In this document: positions 48,983-60,674 of the stretch, in pieces
Position numbering within the stretch: the first letter of the stretch is position 1
Layout: every line of letters starts with the position of its first letter
Origin: Taenia hydatigena
Taxonomy: Eukaryota; Platyhelminthes; Cestoda; Cyclophyllidea; Taeniidae
Direction: 5' to 3'
Assembly (NCBI GenBank): GCA_036345935.2
Contig: JADWOT020000005.1
Location: forward strand, 744,001-808,000
Length of the DNA stretch: 64,000 nt
Translations under genes and position numbers: made by a program
Notes under the pieces: model-generated
Told to the model about the DNA's origin: nothing
Database searches by the model: none
Seen by the model: the letters and a program-made list of their open reading frames with translations, nothing else

Positions 48983-49747
48983 TTTGTGCCTCCCCAATAC
49001 AATCGCCCCTGCTGCACGCAATTAGGGCGATGGGACTCTCCTCTATTCCCGCCACCAGGAGATATCCACTTCAATCAGGGGGGAAGGGAGGAAGGAATGA
49101 GAAGGGCTACATGCGGGAAAATTGGACAAAAAAGAAAGTGCAAATGCTGCATCGCAAATGTTTGCAGCTTCTTGAGCTTTCTAAACAATGGAAAAAGGAA
49201 GTTTGGTGGTCTAGCAGTTGTCGAAGCAAAATTAATTGCTTGAAAGCAAAACACTAGCCTGATACAGGTGAAAGGAGTGCTTGACATTCCCTTCACTTGC
49301 CATGTCGATATGCGGTCGTGACGAGACATTCAAAATGATGCTGTCTGAAGGAGTTGATCCCTTATAAATTGCAACTTCCAGAACAGAATGCTGGTGACAC
49401 AACCATTTGCGGATCTGTGCAATTAAGTACGCTTCAGGGAACGAAGAAATCAGAATCTGTTGTTTGTAAGTCATGCTGACCACATTATGTTCTATTTAGC
49501 TATTCTGCTCTTAAACATAGCACGTTCCATTTTCAAAACTCAAGGGCATTTTCGTTTCTCAGTGCACTACTTAACTTGAAGGTAGTCCTGCACCGCATTA
49601 ATATGCCAATCAGGTTACTCCACCCCTACAAAGGAAAATTGGTAAGGCTTTTTTCTTAAACTCAGCAATTGGTCATTAATATGTTAATACGAATAAAAGA
49701 CTGAACACCTGCCGTGCGCTTTTGCGTTTTGTCAAGGAGAGCTGCAT

Positions 49748-50141
49748 TTAAAAGACTGCTTTCAGTGCCCTAAAACTTAAACCGCAACCAAAGCTGACCG
49801 CAAAAGGAGTGACAATGGCCACGAAACGATCAAGCATTCCACCATTTTGCAACAAAATGAGTAAGGTCTCTCGTAGTACTTGATCAGGTCCCACTTGTGT
49901 CACGAGATCTCGACAACAGTAATAAGTGCAGTAAATTTCGTATCCCACGCACAGACGGATAGCAAAAGCCACGTTCGGCGCAAGAAAGGGACCAACAATC
50001 ATGAGAACCATCAAATTACGGACTGAGCTAATGAGGCTATCACTGAGGACTCTATCATCAAATCCATTGTTAATGAAGTCCCTAATCTGATAATCAGAAT
50101 TGCTGTAGCACACCAATACTTTGTAAACTTTGTCATAATAC
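49748..50141 (-). CDS. Hypothetical 3' exon with membrane-like segments
   Basis: From an acceptor (CTTTTTGTAG on the minus strand) the frame is open to TAA at 49748-49750 for about 130 codons, without an early ATG. It would therefore be a terminal exon. Hydrophobic segments include NLMVLMIVGPFLAPNVAFAI and FVAIVTPFAVSFGCGLSF, with a cysteine-rich piece between (CTYYCCRD). No matching upstream phase or family was found. Confidence 0.22.
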
Positions 50142-50966
50142 CTACAAAAAGCTCAAACTTGCGTGCAGAAATCGACGCACAGAAATCGCAGTTAAAACAA
50201 ATCTCGTACCACTGTGGATTAAGGCGGCATTGCGTCCATTCACGACTCTATAAGGCATCAGCGTGCTTGATGACGACAATGATGTTTTCGCCATTTTCAT
50301 TAATTGTCCTTAGGTTACAGTCTTCTCCCTTAAAACGCAGCCAAGGTTTTAGCTTTAACCACTTTCTAACTCGTCTTTTGTAGCTTTTTCTTTTAAAGTC
50401 AGCCAAATAAAATTGTTTTGATTTTATACCCAAACGATCCAGGGAGTAAATCATGCATTGAAAATCGTTGCTATTATGGCCGTCAACATGATAGGTATCA
50501 AAATATTGAGGCAAGTACCTAGACAATCAGTTTCACCTCTACCTACCCACGTATTACCGAAACTAACGAAATAATTGGATGCAATTTGTCTTTAGCCAGC
50601 ATTTTTTGCTACGCAAATCTATCTATTATGTGCCTTTAAATTTAGTAGCTCATTTGTGCTCTACTCTCAAGTCTTGCCGCTCATCAGAACACGTGGAATT
50701 CGCACAACTTAGCAGGCATGTAAATCTTGAGGTCTTGTCGGCAATTTTATAGAAATTGGAACAGGGTTCTGATGAACAAGCATGGTCTTCTTTATTTCGA
50801 TTCTAATTGAGTTCACTTTGTGTTGATTTAATGTGTATCAGGTTGCACGATCTGTACCCTATCATCGTAAATCTGCTTGACCATCAATGATAAGACATTG
50901 GCGGCCCTTCAAATTGTAATGTTATATGGACAACCACAATCGTAGTTCAAAGCATAACAGCAACAT

Positions 50967-51257
50967 TCAAGAAGCGAATATGCCAAGGACTGAGGAGGTA
51001 GGTGCGCTTAGAACAACAAATATGAGAGTGGCACAAGTGAGGAGGATTTTAATGATGGTGATGCAGAGGGTGAGACCGTAGCTTCGGCGCCGTGCCACTA
51101 CTAGTGTAGCACTAACTGGAATGAGTACTAGCAAAAGGATGGCAGCCTCGCCCACATTCTCAGTCACAACATTTAAAGCGATCAAGCCTTCTGCCAAAGG
51201 AAAGAAGAAGCAGCATTGCTGCAAGAGGTTCTGTGTAACTTGCCCATGCTTGTCCAT
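50967..51257 (-). CDS. Hypothetical small membrane protein, 96 aa
   Basis: ATG-initiated. At least two hydrophobic segments (about residues 37-53, AAILLLVLIPVSATLVV, and 61-82, TLCITIIKILLTCATLIFVV) are separated by an ARRRSYG loop, whose positive charge would favour the cytosolic side. Ends IFAS then stop. On the minus strand the ATG lies 14 bases after TTTCTTTTAAG, so an upstream non-coding exon is possible. No family recognised. Confidence 0.2.
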   Translation of the reverse strand: MDKHGQVTQNLLQQCCFFFPLAEGLIALNVVTENVGEAAILLLVLIPVSATLVVARRRSYGLTLCITIIKILLTCATLIFVVLSAPTSSVLGIFAS

Positions 51258-51515
51258 CGTATTATTGTACCTTAAAAGAAATTAATAAAACGAAACCGAT
51301 AAAAGCAAATGCAACGAGTGGATCTCATTTTTATTCATAATGGCAGCCCATTATCCACTTCTTTGACAAAGGGGACCATCCCGAGATTAAAACGATCCAA
51401 CCTACTCTCTTATGAGTGCCTATAAAAATGCACAGCGTCTCTGCTCCGAGTCCCCTCATTCTGCTTAATTAACAAGCTGTGCCTTTGCGTTCAACTTCTG
51501 AAGACATCTTAAATT

Positions 51516-51944
51516 TTAAGACACATAGACACACGTATTCCATTCATGCATGAAGTTTTGCAACAAATTTGCTTTTTTTAAATTAAAGTAGTGCCGCAAC
51601 CTGCATTGCAGTTTTAGGCAAACAGTACCGGGACACGTCCGGCAGTCAAAACCGTAACTCTGAGGTTTTGTCATGCCTATACACCTTTGCGTACCTAAGT
51701 TTGACCAATGATTTAACAGTTTTATGCTATCCCACCAAAACTTGCTATTTCTAAACTGATTTTCATTGATCCTGTGTTGTAATTTCGCCTTTCTGACAAG
51801 TGTATTACCAATTTTGGCAATCTTCCAAGGCATAATCTGCGACGCAGAATTGTCTATTATCTGGCTTGCTGTTTGCTGTAACTTGATGCCATTACTTCTT
51901 AAATTCCACCACAGCTGCCCAACGCAGAGTCTCATCTCTTTCAT
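51516..51944 (-). CDS. Hypothetical 142-aa frame, longest in window
   Basis: ATG-initiated. Tryptophan-rich in the first half (GQLWWNLRSN, NSKFWWDSIKLLNHWSN), with a four-cysteine stretch near residues 100-116 (FDCRTCPGTVCLKLQCR) and a basic C-terminus. The C-X2-C-X5-C-X4-C spacing does not match a zinc-binding family I can name. No signal peptide. It overlaps no known repeat. A 66-codon plus frame (51766-51966) is opposite. First of the minus-strand cluster. Confidence 0.22.
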   Translation of the reverse strand: MKEMRLCVGQLWWNLRSNGIKLQQTASQIIDNSASQIMPWKIAKIGNTLVRKAKLQHRINENQFRNSKFWWDSIKLLNHWSNLGTQRCIGMTKPQSYGFDCRTCPGTVCLKLQCRLRHYFNLKKANLLQNFMHEWNTCVYVS

Positions 51945-54041
51945 TTCATTCGCAACGCAACACTAAGTCCAACGCACAAACGGAGGGTCTGCTAGAACGG
52001 AGGCGGTGCGAAGGATGCAATATGTGCTGCTATTGACCTTCCTCAACCCAATCTACAGACCATCTTCACTGTGTCTTGGTGTATTTTGCTCGCCTTTGCT
52101 TATTCTCTTTTATGAGCCGAACATACTTGTAGCAAACAATGTTTAACAAGGACTACATATCCATCTGACTGGGCGTTGTGATAAGACTATTTACCGCATG
52201 TATTCAACTTTTCATCATGCATACCTTTGCAATTAACAGGTGCATGCTAGATAGCGCTTTATAGTTCAATCTATTTCTGCCTAGTTATTCTTGACAGATT
52301 CGGCAACAGGGCAGATGATTCCTTAATGGCAATTTAGAAAGACGTAATGAGATAAGATAATGTCCAAAAATTCGCTTAAGTTGCGCAGGTCTGTCAGTCC
52401 GTTACCGAAATCAGGGATGGTCAAGTTCAAAAAGACCCTCTTATTTCATCATAACCAACACTTGCATGTTGACATTTGCATTGTAAGTTTATAAGGGACC
52501 GAATTGTGTAAGATAGGAGCAAAAAAATTTTTAAAGACACATTAGACAGTCAGTTTTGAATGACTGGCTTGCTTAAGCATCATCATCTGGTCGCCATTTG
52601 GATAATCAGTGATGATTTCGTGCTCCGTTGTGGGGATTGGAATCGCTAATGTCCGCTGCGCTACATGGAGAGCACAAAACCATCATCGTATGACCTGTCT
52701 TTCGGATATAAATAGCACGATATTGATTTTCGGGCGGGGACGTATATTCTCCTCATTACAAATCATCCGACCACGACAGGTTAGCCAATACACCCATCTG
52801 TCTCATGATGCTTTATAGTAGTGGGGACGGTGGTTAAATAGCTCAATCTTTTGTCATGACTTCTGCACTGTGCTTTTGTTTTTAATCTGAGCAACCAGTG
52901 TATGCCACAACCACAAGATGAAACCCCATCGCAAAGCATTTTTCGATGCACTAACAGTAATATGCCTGATGCACGTGTTGCCAGGTGATGGTGCAGACAC
53001 AGACACATACGGTGTTTCGCTTTGTTCTGCACCGCAGCCTCGGTTTACGCAGTATTAGATAGCTGGCATGACAAACGAGGGATGAGGAGATTGAAGCAGG
53101 TGGTGGAGACTGTGATAGAGCTATGTGAAATAGGAAGCAGAAAGGAAGGAATGGGCGACACCGACACCAGAAACAGCGCCTTAACTACCCCTGCCCTTAG
53201 TCATTTCTTAACCATGGAGAACAGTTGAGGCGTGATTGAGAGCACTACTGCAATCACTGCAATGTTAACTGCCTGTTTACACAATGGGTGATTGTCGTCA
53301 GCTAAGAAGCCCGATCTATGAGCCTGATGCTTACTTGCACTGCAATACTGGAATGACGCCGCAAACAGAAAAAAAAGCGGTGACTGGAACCAAGGTTACA
53401 CATCATTGCATTAGGATGCACTTCACTTGCTTGTTAGTCATCTACATTTTAGAGGAAAAAAAAGAGAGATAAAGACTTCATTCCTGCATGTTTAATGAGT
53501 AATTCCAAACCATACTAACGCAGTCGCAAGTTCGCTTTGAAACATGCATGTCGCATAAGCCTTGACGACGCTATGAGAGCTGTCACACTAGACTGATTCA
53601 CCAATTTGCATGAGTCAAGATTGCTACCTTGACTGTGAGTGCTGGTTCCCAAAACACCTCACTAACACACCTCTTGGAGGCCCCCATCCCCGTACACACC
53701 CTCTAAACGCGTACTTTCACCAAAAGAAATTAAAGCGGTGGTAGCATTTACTTTACACTACATTAGCAGGCGGCGATTATAGCCAGGTCTATTCTTTCAA
53801 AGCGACGATAAGATATTTGTCTTTTCCACCCTAATCTTGTTGTGAATGTAACGTTGTTTTGTGGCAGCACTTGCTTGGCATTTATTGCAAAACTAATTTA
53901 TTCTTTAATTGGCGAGCCGATGATGGTTCGGTAGTACCACTAACCTCTTTTTACTAAATATAAATGGCAACAGCGAAATGAATACGAACAATATTGACAA
54001 TTATTACCAAATCTGCTCTATCACATCCATCGATATACCGT
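51945..54041. other. Intergenic DNA up to the scaffold gap
   Basis: No supported gene. A purine-rich stretch at about 53060-53160 is open on plus for 68 codons (53022-53228) and resembles the other asymmetric tracts. The left contig ends at 54041 in sequence that is not part of the inverted repeat. Confidence 0.35.
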
Positions 54042-54141
54042 NNNNNNNNNNNNNNNNNNNNNNNNNNNNNNNNNNNNNNNNNNNNNNNNNNNNNNNNNNN
54101 NNNNNNNNNNNNNNNNNNNNNNNNNNNNNNNNNNNNNNNNN
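54042..54141. other. Assembly gap of exactly 100 N
   Basis: One hundred consecutive unknown bases, the usual placeholder for a scaffold join of unknown size. The sequence to its right begins mid-way through DNA homologous to 16072 and reads backwards relative to it. The contig on the left ends in single-copy DNA. The distance and orientation across this join are therefore not established by the sequence. Confidence 0.99.
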
Positions 54142-57100
54142 GCTGTGAGGAGTTGCACTGTTCCACTGGCATGGCTGTCAAAAGAAGGAACTCATGTGTA
54201 GATCGTATGGCTCAAGGATGAAAGTGTAACTATCTACTAGAGCGATCAATCTGTCAAACTAAATTTACTACGTGCACAAATGCAAATGTGAATGCATACA
54301 CAAGCTACTAACATTTACAATTGCTACCTACTGTGAGAATCATGAGTTTTAGCAATTAATTTACACGAGGTGTGCCGAAATTGTAAATTGAGGAGGGGTG
54401 AAATGTTACTTCATCTGCATGTATTTGCGTTCAATGCAAGTTTAGTTTGGTCATTAACTTTGGTTTTCTAACATTCGAAATTATTTTTGCGGCATTTAGA
54501 ATCGCTAAGACAAATATGGTCTGCATGGCGAGCAAAATCAATAGTTAATCATTGACTGTACTTTGAAAGTGGCAAAAGGGTTTAAAATATTATTTTACTT
54601 GCAATTCTTCATGTATTTTTTTTAATTTTATTGTCCTTTGCCTAAAATTAAAGGCAATTATGCGGTGTGTTCCATTATTGGCATTTTTCATCTCTTGTTG
54701 GTTTTGAATAGCACTGTGTTTTCTTCGGTCTGCCCTTTAAGTTCCAAACATGCACTCTTAAATTTTTTTGCAAATGCTGCTCATCAATTCTCTGCATAGC
54801 ATGTCAATGCCAATTTACCTAAAAGGATTTACGTAGGATGTAAATCTAAAGAATAAAAGTGGGCACACGTTTTAAAGCAAATTACATTGGCTCGGTAGCA
54901 GGAATCCGGCATGACTTGCCTATCATAATCAAATCTTACGCTTTTGATTCCCCCATTTTTATTGATTCTGGCAATGCATACTACTACTGAAAATGTCAGA
55001 TGCCATTCAAACTAATTACTAACCATTTCCATTCAATCTCTGTTAAGACGTTTTTACCAAAGCAATGCTGAGGCTTGGTTAATGTGGCACATGACTGGCT
55101 GGTTGAGTAGAAGCTTTGTTCCGCGCAGTTGACAAAATGAGCCAATCGCAGTAAAGTTCGCCATCTTAACTTAGCTCGAGGGATTAATTACATCCGTATT
55201 CCGCATTAAGTCATGCGAATTAAGCGGTAGCGCATGTAGGCCTCTTTTACAAACCTTGATTTTCTGTTAGTATGATTACATACACAATTGTAAACAGGCA
55301 GCAATGTCAATAGGCAAAATAACCCGTATTTGCGAAATCGAGATGAATAAATGCAGTTAAACCCTAACAAAAGAAGCACGAATTTTAGGCTATCATTGTG
55401 CATTGTAATTTCTGGTCGCAACACATTCGGAATAATGAAGGGGACTTCACGAGTTGGCAATCGAGGTAGCGGATCTGCAGGAGTACAAATGGACAAATAG
55501 CTAACTTGACAAGACGTTGAGTTCCTTCTTTGGTAAAAGAATGTGTTGTGGGCAAGTAATTTAGGCAATGATGATTAAACAAACAGGGTACGCTGCATAC
55601 AAGGATGAAGCGCAAGTTTTTAGTGTCTCTCTGCTAAGCCAAAATATAACCAAGGGTTACTGAAGTGCAATCAGTAGTGATTACGCATGTAATCGTGACT
55701 TGAAATCAGTGCAAAAGATGTCAGAGGTTCCTCCTCAAAAGCCCGCTAATTTGTGCACACCACTTCCGCTCAATAAATACTTAGCAAAATTTGGGAATTG
55801 AATCTTGCCTCAGAGAGTTAAGTAAGAATATCGGGGGCAAATACTGATTGAAGGCGATGAATTGCCTAGAGAACACGAGTCTACTGAACGTTCGGTGTTG
55901 TTTACACCGCTTAACCCTCAATTCGTATTAAAACAGTGAGACGTAAGCCCCACGCCTATTATTTTCTGCATACAGCGAGACGTTGAAAGAAAAGTTAGTG
56001 CAATTTATAATTATGAGATAGCTTTCTTGCTGTTTCTGGGACAAAGTGCGTCAAACGAGAAGGTAGTTTTTGACCAATACCTCGAAAATAAGGGTTCGTA
56101 TGTCACTTCCCATGTCTTTATTTTTTAACCAATTTAATTGCATCGGAATTCCATTGCGAACTGACTGTGCTTCACGATGTCTATTTAGAGGGTCAATCTT
56201 TTCCAATTCATCAGAAGAGAGATTCTTTAGTGGCGATGGCGGGACTAGAAAAAGCATGGTTACGGCAAGAAAACCTCACATTAGCAGTATAAAAAATCGT
56301 TGCATTCAAGTTGCTAATAAGGACTCCAAGGCAGTCTGAGATAATGTCCTTTGCAAAATCGTCAACAAAACATGCGATAATGTGTTTTAATGGGTCTGGC
56401 AGCGCTCTAGCGGGCAAAGGCTGCTTACCTATCTTGATATGCACCAGAATTTGCACTAATCTACATACTTGCTCCATGCGTGCCTATTTTCACGGATTAA
56501 ATTGTGCTACATTTCTTTCTGATCACCAATCAGGGTAATTCAAATCTGACATTACATTTTATGGTTTTCATTTCATATGTAGCAAAGTTACCTTTGCTGA
56601 AATGTGGGGAACTTTTGTGCACTCAGCATACTTGAACTAAACGGAATTTGGAAGAGATTCTAATTTTCATCGTATGGTATGGTAGCATCGAATCTAATCA
56701 GTAGATATAAGTCTTTTTTTTTCTGCGAACCGCATCAAGTCCCGATTTCGCAGATTAATTGCATCCCTATTGGAGTTTGGCGGTCTAGATACGAATTTAA
56801 TGCAGTACTTTGTTTGTTAGAACTGCCGGTTTCTGTCAAGGTCACAGAGGTGGCCGTATTGCCCTAGCTGCGTGGGCTGGCCTCCGGGCCATGCCAGCAG
56901 CCTTTTTCCTTCTGTCCGATGAATATATATATTCTACTTTAGCATTCTGCCTTCTTTTGCTTTCGAGGAAGCCTCGGGACACCACATTAAGGCCTCTCCT
57001 TAGTACAGTCTAGCAGATTGGATATATTGTGGATGGCCAAAAGGACAGTTAATTTTTTCACTCAAGAATTGAATGCAACCCAGTCAGCGACATGATTAAA

Positions 57101-58299
57101 GTCAGTGTAGCGTGCAAGCCACTATTGCTGAGTTCTCCTTAAAAATTACCCATTTACATCACTTTAATGCAAACATCGACGTTGGTCTAACTCTGCGATT
57201 GAATATAGATGCTTATGATGACAATGAACGTGCGAAAATGTAAGTACCGCTATTGTCGTAGAAGCGCGGATTTGTTCATTCAGTTAAGTTTGACTTAACT
57301 GAAGTTAAAGATCATGCATTTTTCGGGTATTCTCTGCGTTTCCATTTATGGTAGTACCACATGAAGTCACTGCTCAAAGACCCTCAACCCATTATTAAAC
57401 TGAATGTTTTTGTCATAAAGGAATTGTCAAATGGTTTATAAATATTGTGACAACAACTTCTTCTTCTCGTTCTATCGATAGATTCCTGATGTCAACGAAA
57501 ATGATGATATTTTCCTCAGATCCATATCGCAACAACAGTAAAGCTGGATTGCTTCTGAGTGAATGCTTTTTACATAGAACTGCTGATTTGTGCAGTCCTT
57601 TTTAAATGCGCAAATCATTTGATCCGATCAGAGGCAAGTATTTCGCATATGAATACAAATGAGGTTACTTAAGTACAATTATATCCTTACAGCTTTAAGT
57701 TATATTGTCCTGATATGGATTTCTCAGATATCCCATAACGCTGTCTCAAGCTCTTCTTCAGCCTTCTCTGGATAGTCACTGCATGCGGAGAGGTTAAGAG
57801 CTTTCAAATTACCATGAGTAGAAGAGAAAGACAACATGCGCTGAGTGTAGTCACAACTTCGACAGCAAGATCTTCTAGTCTGAGGTCTGTATAACTTCGC
57901 TGCAACCATACTGGCGGTGGCTGTCACCACCGCATCTCATCCAGCAAAACTTACTCCTGTTATGGCTAGTCCACTTCACGCACAACAATAGGGAGTACAT
58001 TTTGAACTGCAGCGCATCGGAGTTCGAATCGCTACTGGTGTCTTATATAAAGACCCAGCATCTTAGTAGATTTTGTGTTGCCAAATAACCCTTATTATGC
58101 AAGTTTGCCTGTTCTCATTTGTTTATTTACTCTAAAATTATAGAACAAGCCAAATCAGTCCTTTACTCTTATTTAAACAGAGGAAGATATCGCTGATGAG
58201 CATAGAAAAGGAAGAGAATGGCAATAGTCAAAGGGCATGTCAATTTCTTTAATGGAATTAAAATCACCATTATGTAGCAGCATTTCTATTTTTTGCCTT

Positions 58300-58918
58300 A
58301 AATGCTAGAATTGATGTACTGAGTGTTTTTTAGCCATACGCTATGCCTTTCGGACGAGCCGTGGCTGGGTAAGGAATTCTGTAATGGATAGTAATTCATT
58401 ATCTCAGCTGTCAGCGTAATGCGATTGGTTTCGCATTTTTGGCTTTGGTCCTTAGGCCTTCGTATTGAGTGCAATGATCACATAGGCAGGGGAACCAGTG
58501 ATCGAGGCTGACCTCATTCAGACTACGCTTCATCCTCATTTGCATATGATGCTCCCTATGCTAACCTAATTGTGGTCACTGATCACCCCTTACTTACAAG
58601 TCGCATTCAGGCAAGCATTGAAGCAGTGTTGCTGCTTTCGAAAACTGTTCAGCCCTTAGATGAACATTAAGGTGCGGTCGCCAATCACAGAATGTTTGCA
58701 AGATCACGAAAAATTAAACGTTAGCAGATTTGTGCAAACCACAAACAGGAATAATTCGTTTCACCGTTCAACCAAGACCAATGTTAACAAATAGACACTA
58801 AGTTTTCAATCACTGCCTTAGATTAATGAAAAATTAACGCATGCGGGTGCTCTGATCAGCGTCTGCTAATGTGAATGCGGGACATAGTTGAATTAGCAGT
58901 GTACGAAATTTGTGAATA
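58300..58918 (+). repeat. 619-bp dispersed repeat, right-arm copy
   Basis: Inverted-repeat counterpart of 11298-11916. It is identical to it as far as I compared, and diverged from 18129-18747. Confidence 0.85.
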
Positions 58919-59745
58919 ACATTATGCTTTCTGTATCATGGAATTCCTGCTAGCGGGCATCCTCTACAAAACCACTCAGCCCATTCATTAATATCCCTGA
59001 ATTGTTATGTCTATGAACGCTTTCGAACCCCAAATGTACAGCCTAGAATTTATTTTAGCTGAAAAGTTCCACATGTCAGCTTCCCCATGAGCCTAATATC
59101 TGCAAAAAACGAAATAGCATTAAATAAGCTACCCGTCCATCCACCTACGCATTCGATCCATCAGTTTGGATGTGGTGTGAGTGTACGATGCTAGAGCGGG
59201 CAGCTGCTACGGGAACAGGGCATGGTAAAGCCGAGGCAATGAGGTAGGCGAAACTCAACTGGTTTACAGGTGCTCCGACCCCTGGGCTAGGGACACCGCT
59301 AAAACGTTGTTTTCTACTTCTTCCTTGTCCACTGGTGCAATACGCGACTCCACTGGTCACACTTCGTCTATCACACACGTCATTCCATGTGTCATAACGA
59401 CGAAGCATGGCATCTGATCGAAGGAGAGAGGTTGGCAACAGGAGTGAATGAGATGAGTAGGAGAAGAAGGGTGAGGAGCACAAACGATGCGAATGTAAGG
59501 GAGTGAGTGCAAAGGAAAAGTAGTGGGAAGGATTTGGTAGTGAGAGAGCAAAGGAGAAATGAGGGTAGAGGATTGGTGGTGATGAGGCAAATTAGTAGGT
59601 TGAGGCGCGGTTCTAATAACGTAGATGTTATGGATTCTAGCCTCTCACCAGGCATCTAAGTAGGTGTCACATCCATCCTTGTTAATGCAATCCATTGTTG
59701 GACAGCCACGGTGCTACTACATGCAGCGGGAGAGATAGATTTTTA

Positions 59746-59818
59746 CAACTCCGGCGGGACTCGAACTCACAGCCTTCTGATCCGTAGTCAGACGCCCTAT
59801 CTATTAGGCCACGGAACT
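59746..59818 (-). tRNA. tRNA-Arg(ACG)-like sequence, right-arm copy
   Basis: Exact inverted copy of 10398-10470, with the same cloverleaf, anticodon ACG, T-stem A:C mismatch and missing nearby T-run terminator. If the inverted repeat is an assembly duplicate, this is the same locus counted twice. Confidence 0.68.
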
Positions 59819-60305
59819 GACGCCTACATTAATAGGTTTGATTTTTGTATTTGGAGATACCCTCACTAGTGGTTCTTTCACATCTTACTCATTGCCTAGA
59901 CACGTCAGTACTTTTTGACAAGGACAAGTCAACTGTTTACTCATCCTTCTTTCTATGACTTTTACGATATATCATGGAATCGCGGTTTGTGATTGGTAAT
60001 AACTGTGACATGACTGAACTGTCCATCGGACAACAGCACCGCGACCCAAACATTTGAACTTCCAAAAGGGGTGGTATTGAACACAGCTCAGCTGGGCTCC
60101 ACTTATCTTCTGAACAAGGATAGACTTTGTTTGCAGTCACTGCAAAATTGGGTCGAAGCACCCTTTCAGCATTGTAAGTACAGCTTTCCCTTTATTAAGT
60201 GGCGCAGTCGGAAGTACCTTAAATTTCAGGACTAAGTCTGTAACATTGGCAGGTTAAGGACAAATCGATTTCAATGGCTGGCTTTTTATTGCTGAAGAGA
60301 AGACA

Positions 60306-60674
60306 ATGGCTTTATTTGATTTATCAGAGGATAGTGTCATCTTGAGGAGAGCTTTCGCTCACTTGCATCTTGTCTGTGGAAATATACGTGGAACACATGG
60401 CCTTCCATCGAATGGCGGGAAAAGATACATTGAGATGAGGGCGCATAAAGCAAGCATAAGAAACTTTGCAAAACGAGCTTTTCCAGCATCTAATTTAAAA
60501 ATAATTAGCCTCGCGGCAATAGCGTGTGCTATCATAGGGAGACTACTGGCGATAGCTGGGCAGAAGCATGAGAAGACGAAATCAAGTCCCCATAAACAGA
60601 GGCAAAAATTATTTAGTTTATCTAATCCAGCGTTTGAAGCATGCAACCTAAGAAATGTAGAAGCTAAGCATTAA
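60306..60674 (+). CDS. Hypothetical 122-aa frame, right-arm copy
   Basis: Identical translation to 9542-9910 in the inverted-repeat partner. Identity here only reflects the near-perfect arm and is not evidence of selection. Same single hydrophobic segment and basic tail, and no recognised family. Confidence 0.2.
   Translation: MALFDLSEDSVILRRAFAHLHLVCGNIRGTHGLPSNGGKRYIEMRAHKASIRNFAKRAFPASNLKIISLAAIACAIIGRLLAIAGQKHEKTKSSPHKQRQKLFSLSNPAFEACNLRNVEAKH

Larger units (their letters stand above)
48802..51944 (-). other. Cluster of minus-strand open frames of unknown function
   Basis: Six minus-strand frames of 80-142 codons follow one another over 3.1 kb: 51944-51516, 51257-50967, 50526-50248, 50141-49748, 49483-49232 and 49005-48802. 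Several begin just after acceptor-like sequences on the minus strand (TTTTTGTAG before 50141, TGATTGTCTAG before the third, CGTGCAGCAG before the last). That density on one strand is higher than elsewhere in the window. I could not build a single phase-consistent transcript, since most frames end in their own stop. Two contain membrane-like segments. This may be one gene with unrecognised exons, a decayed gene, or chance. Confidence 0.25.

Noticed and set aside
56679..56867. 62-codon plus frame found only in the right arm
   Set aside because: It exists only because of the 2-base homopolymer difference between arms, so it is not conserved even between near-identical copies.
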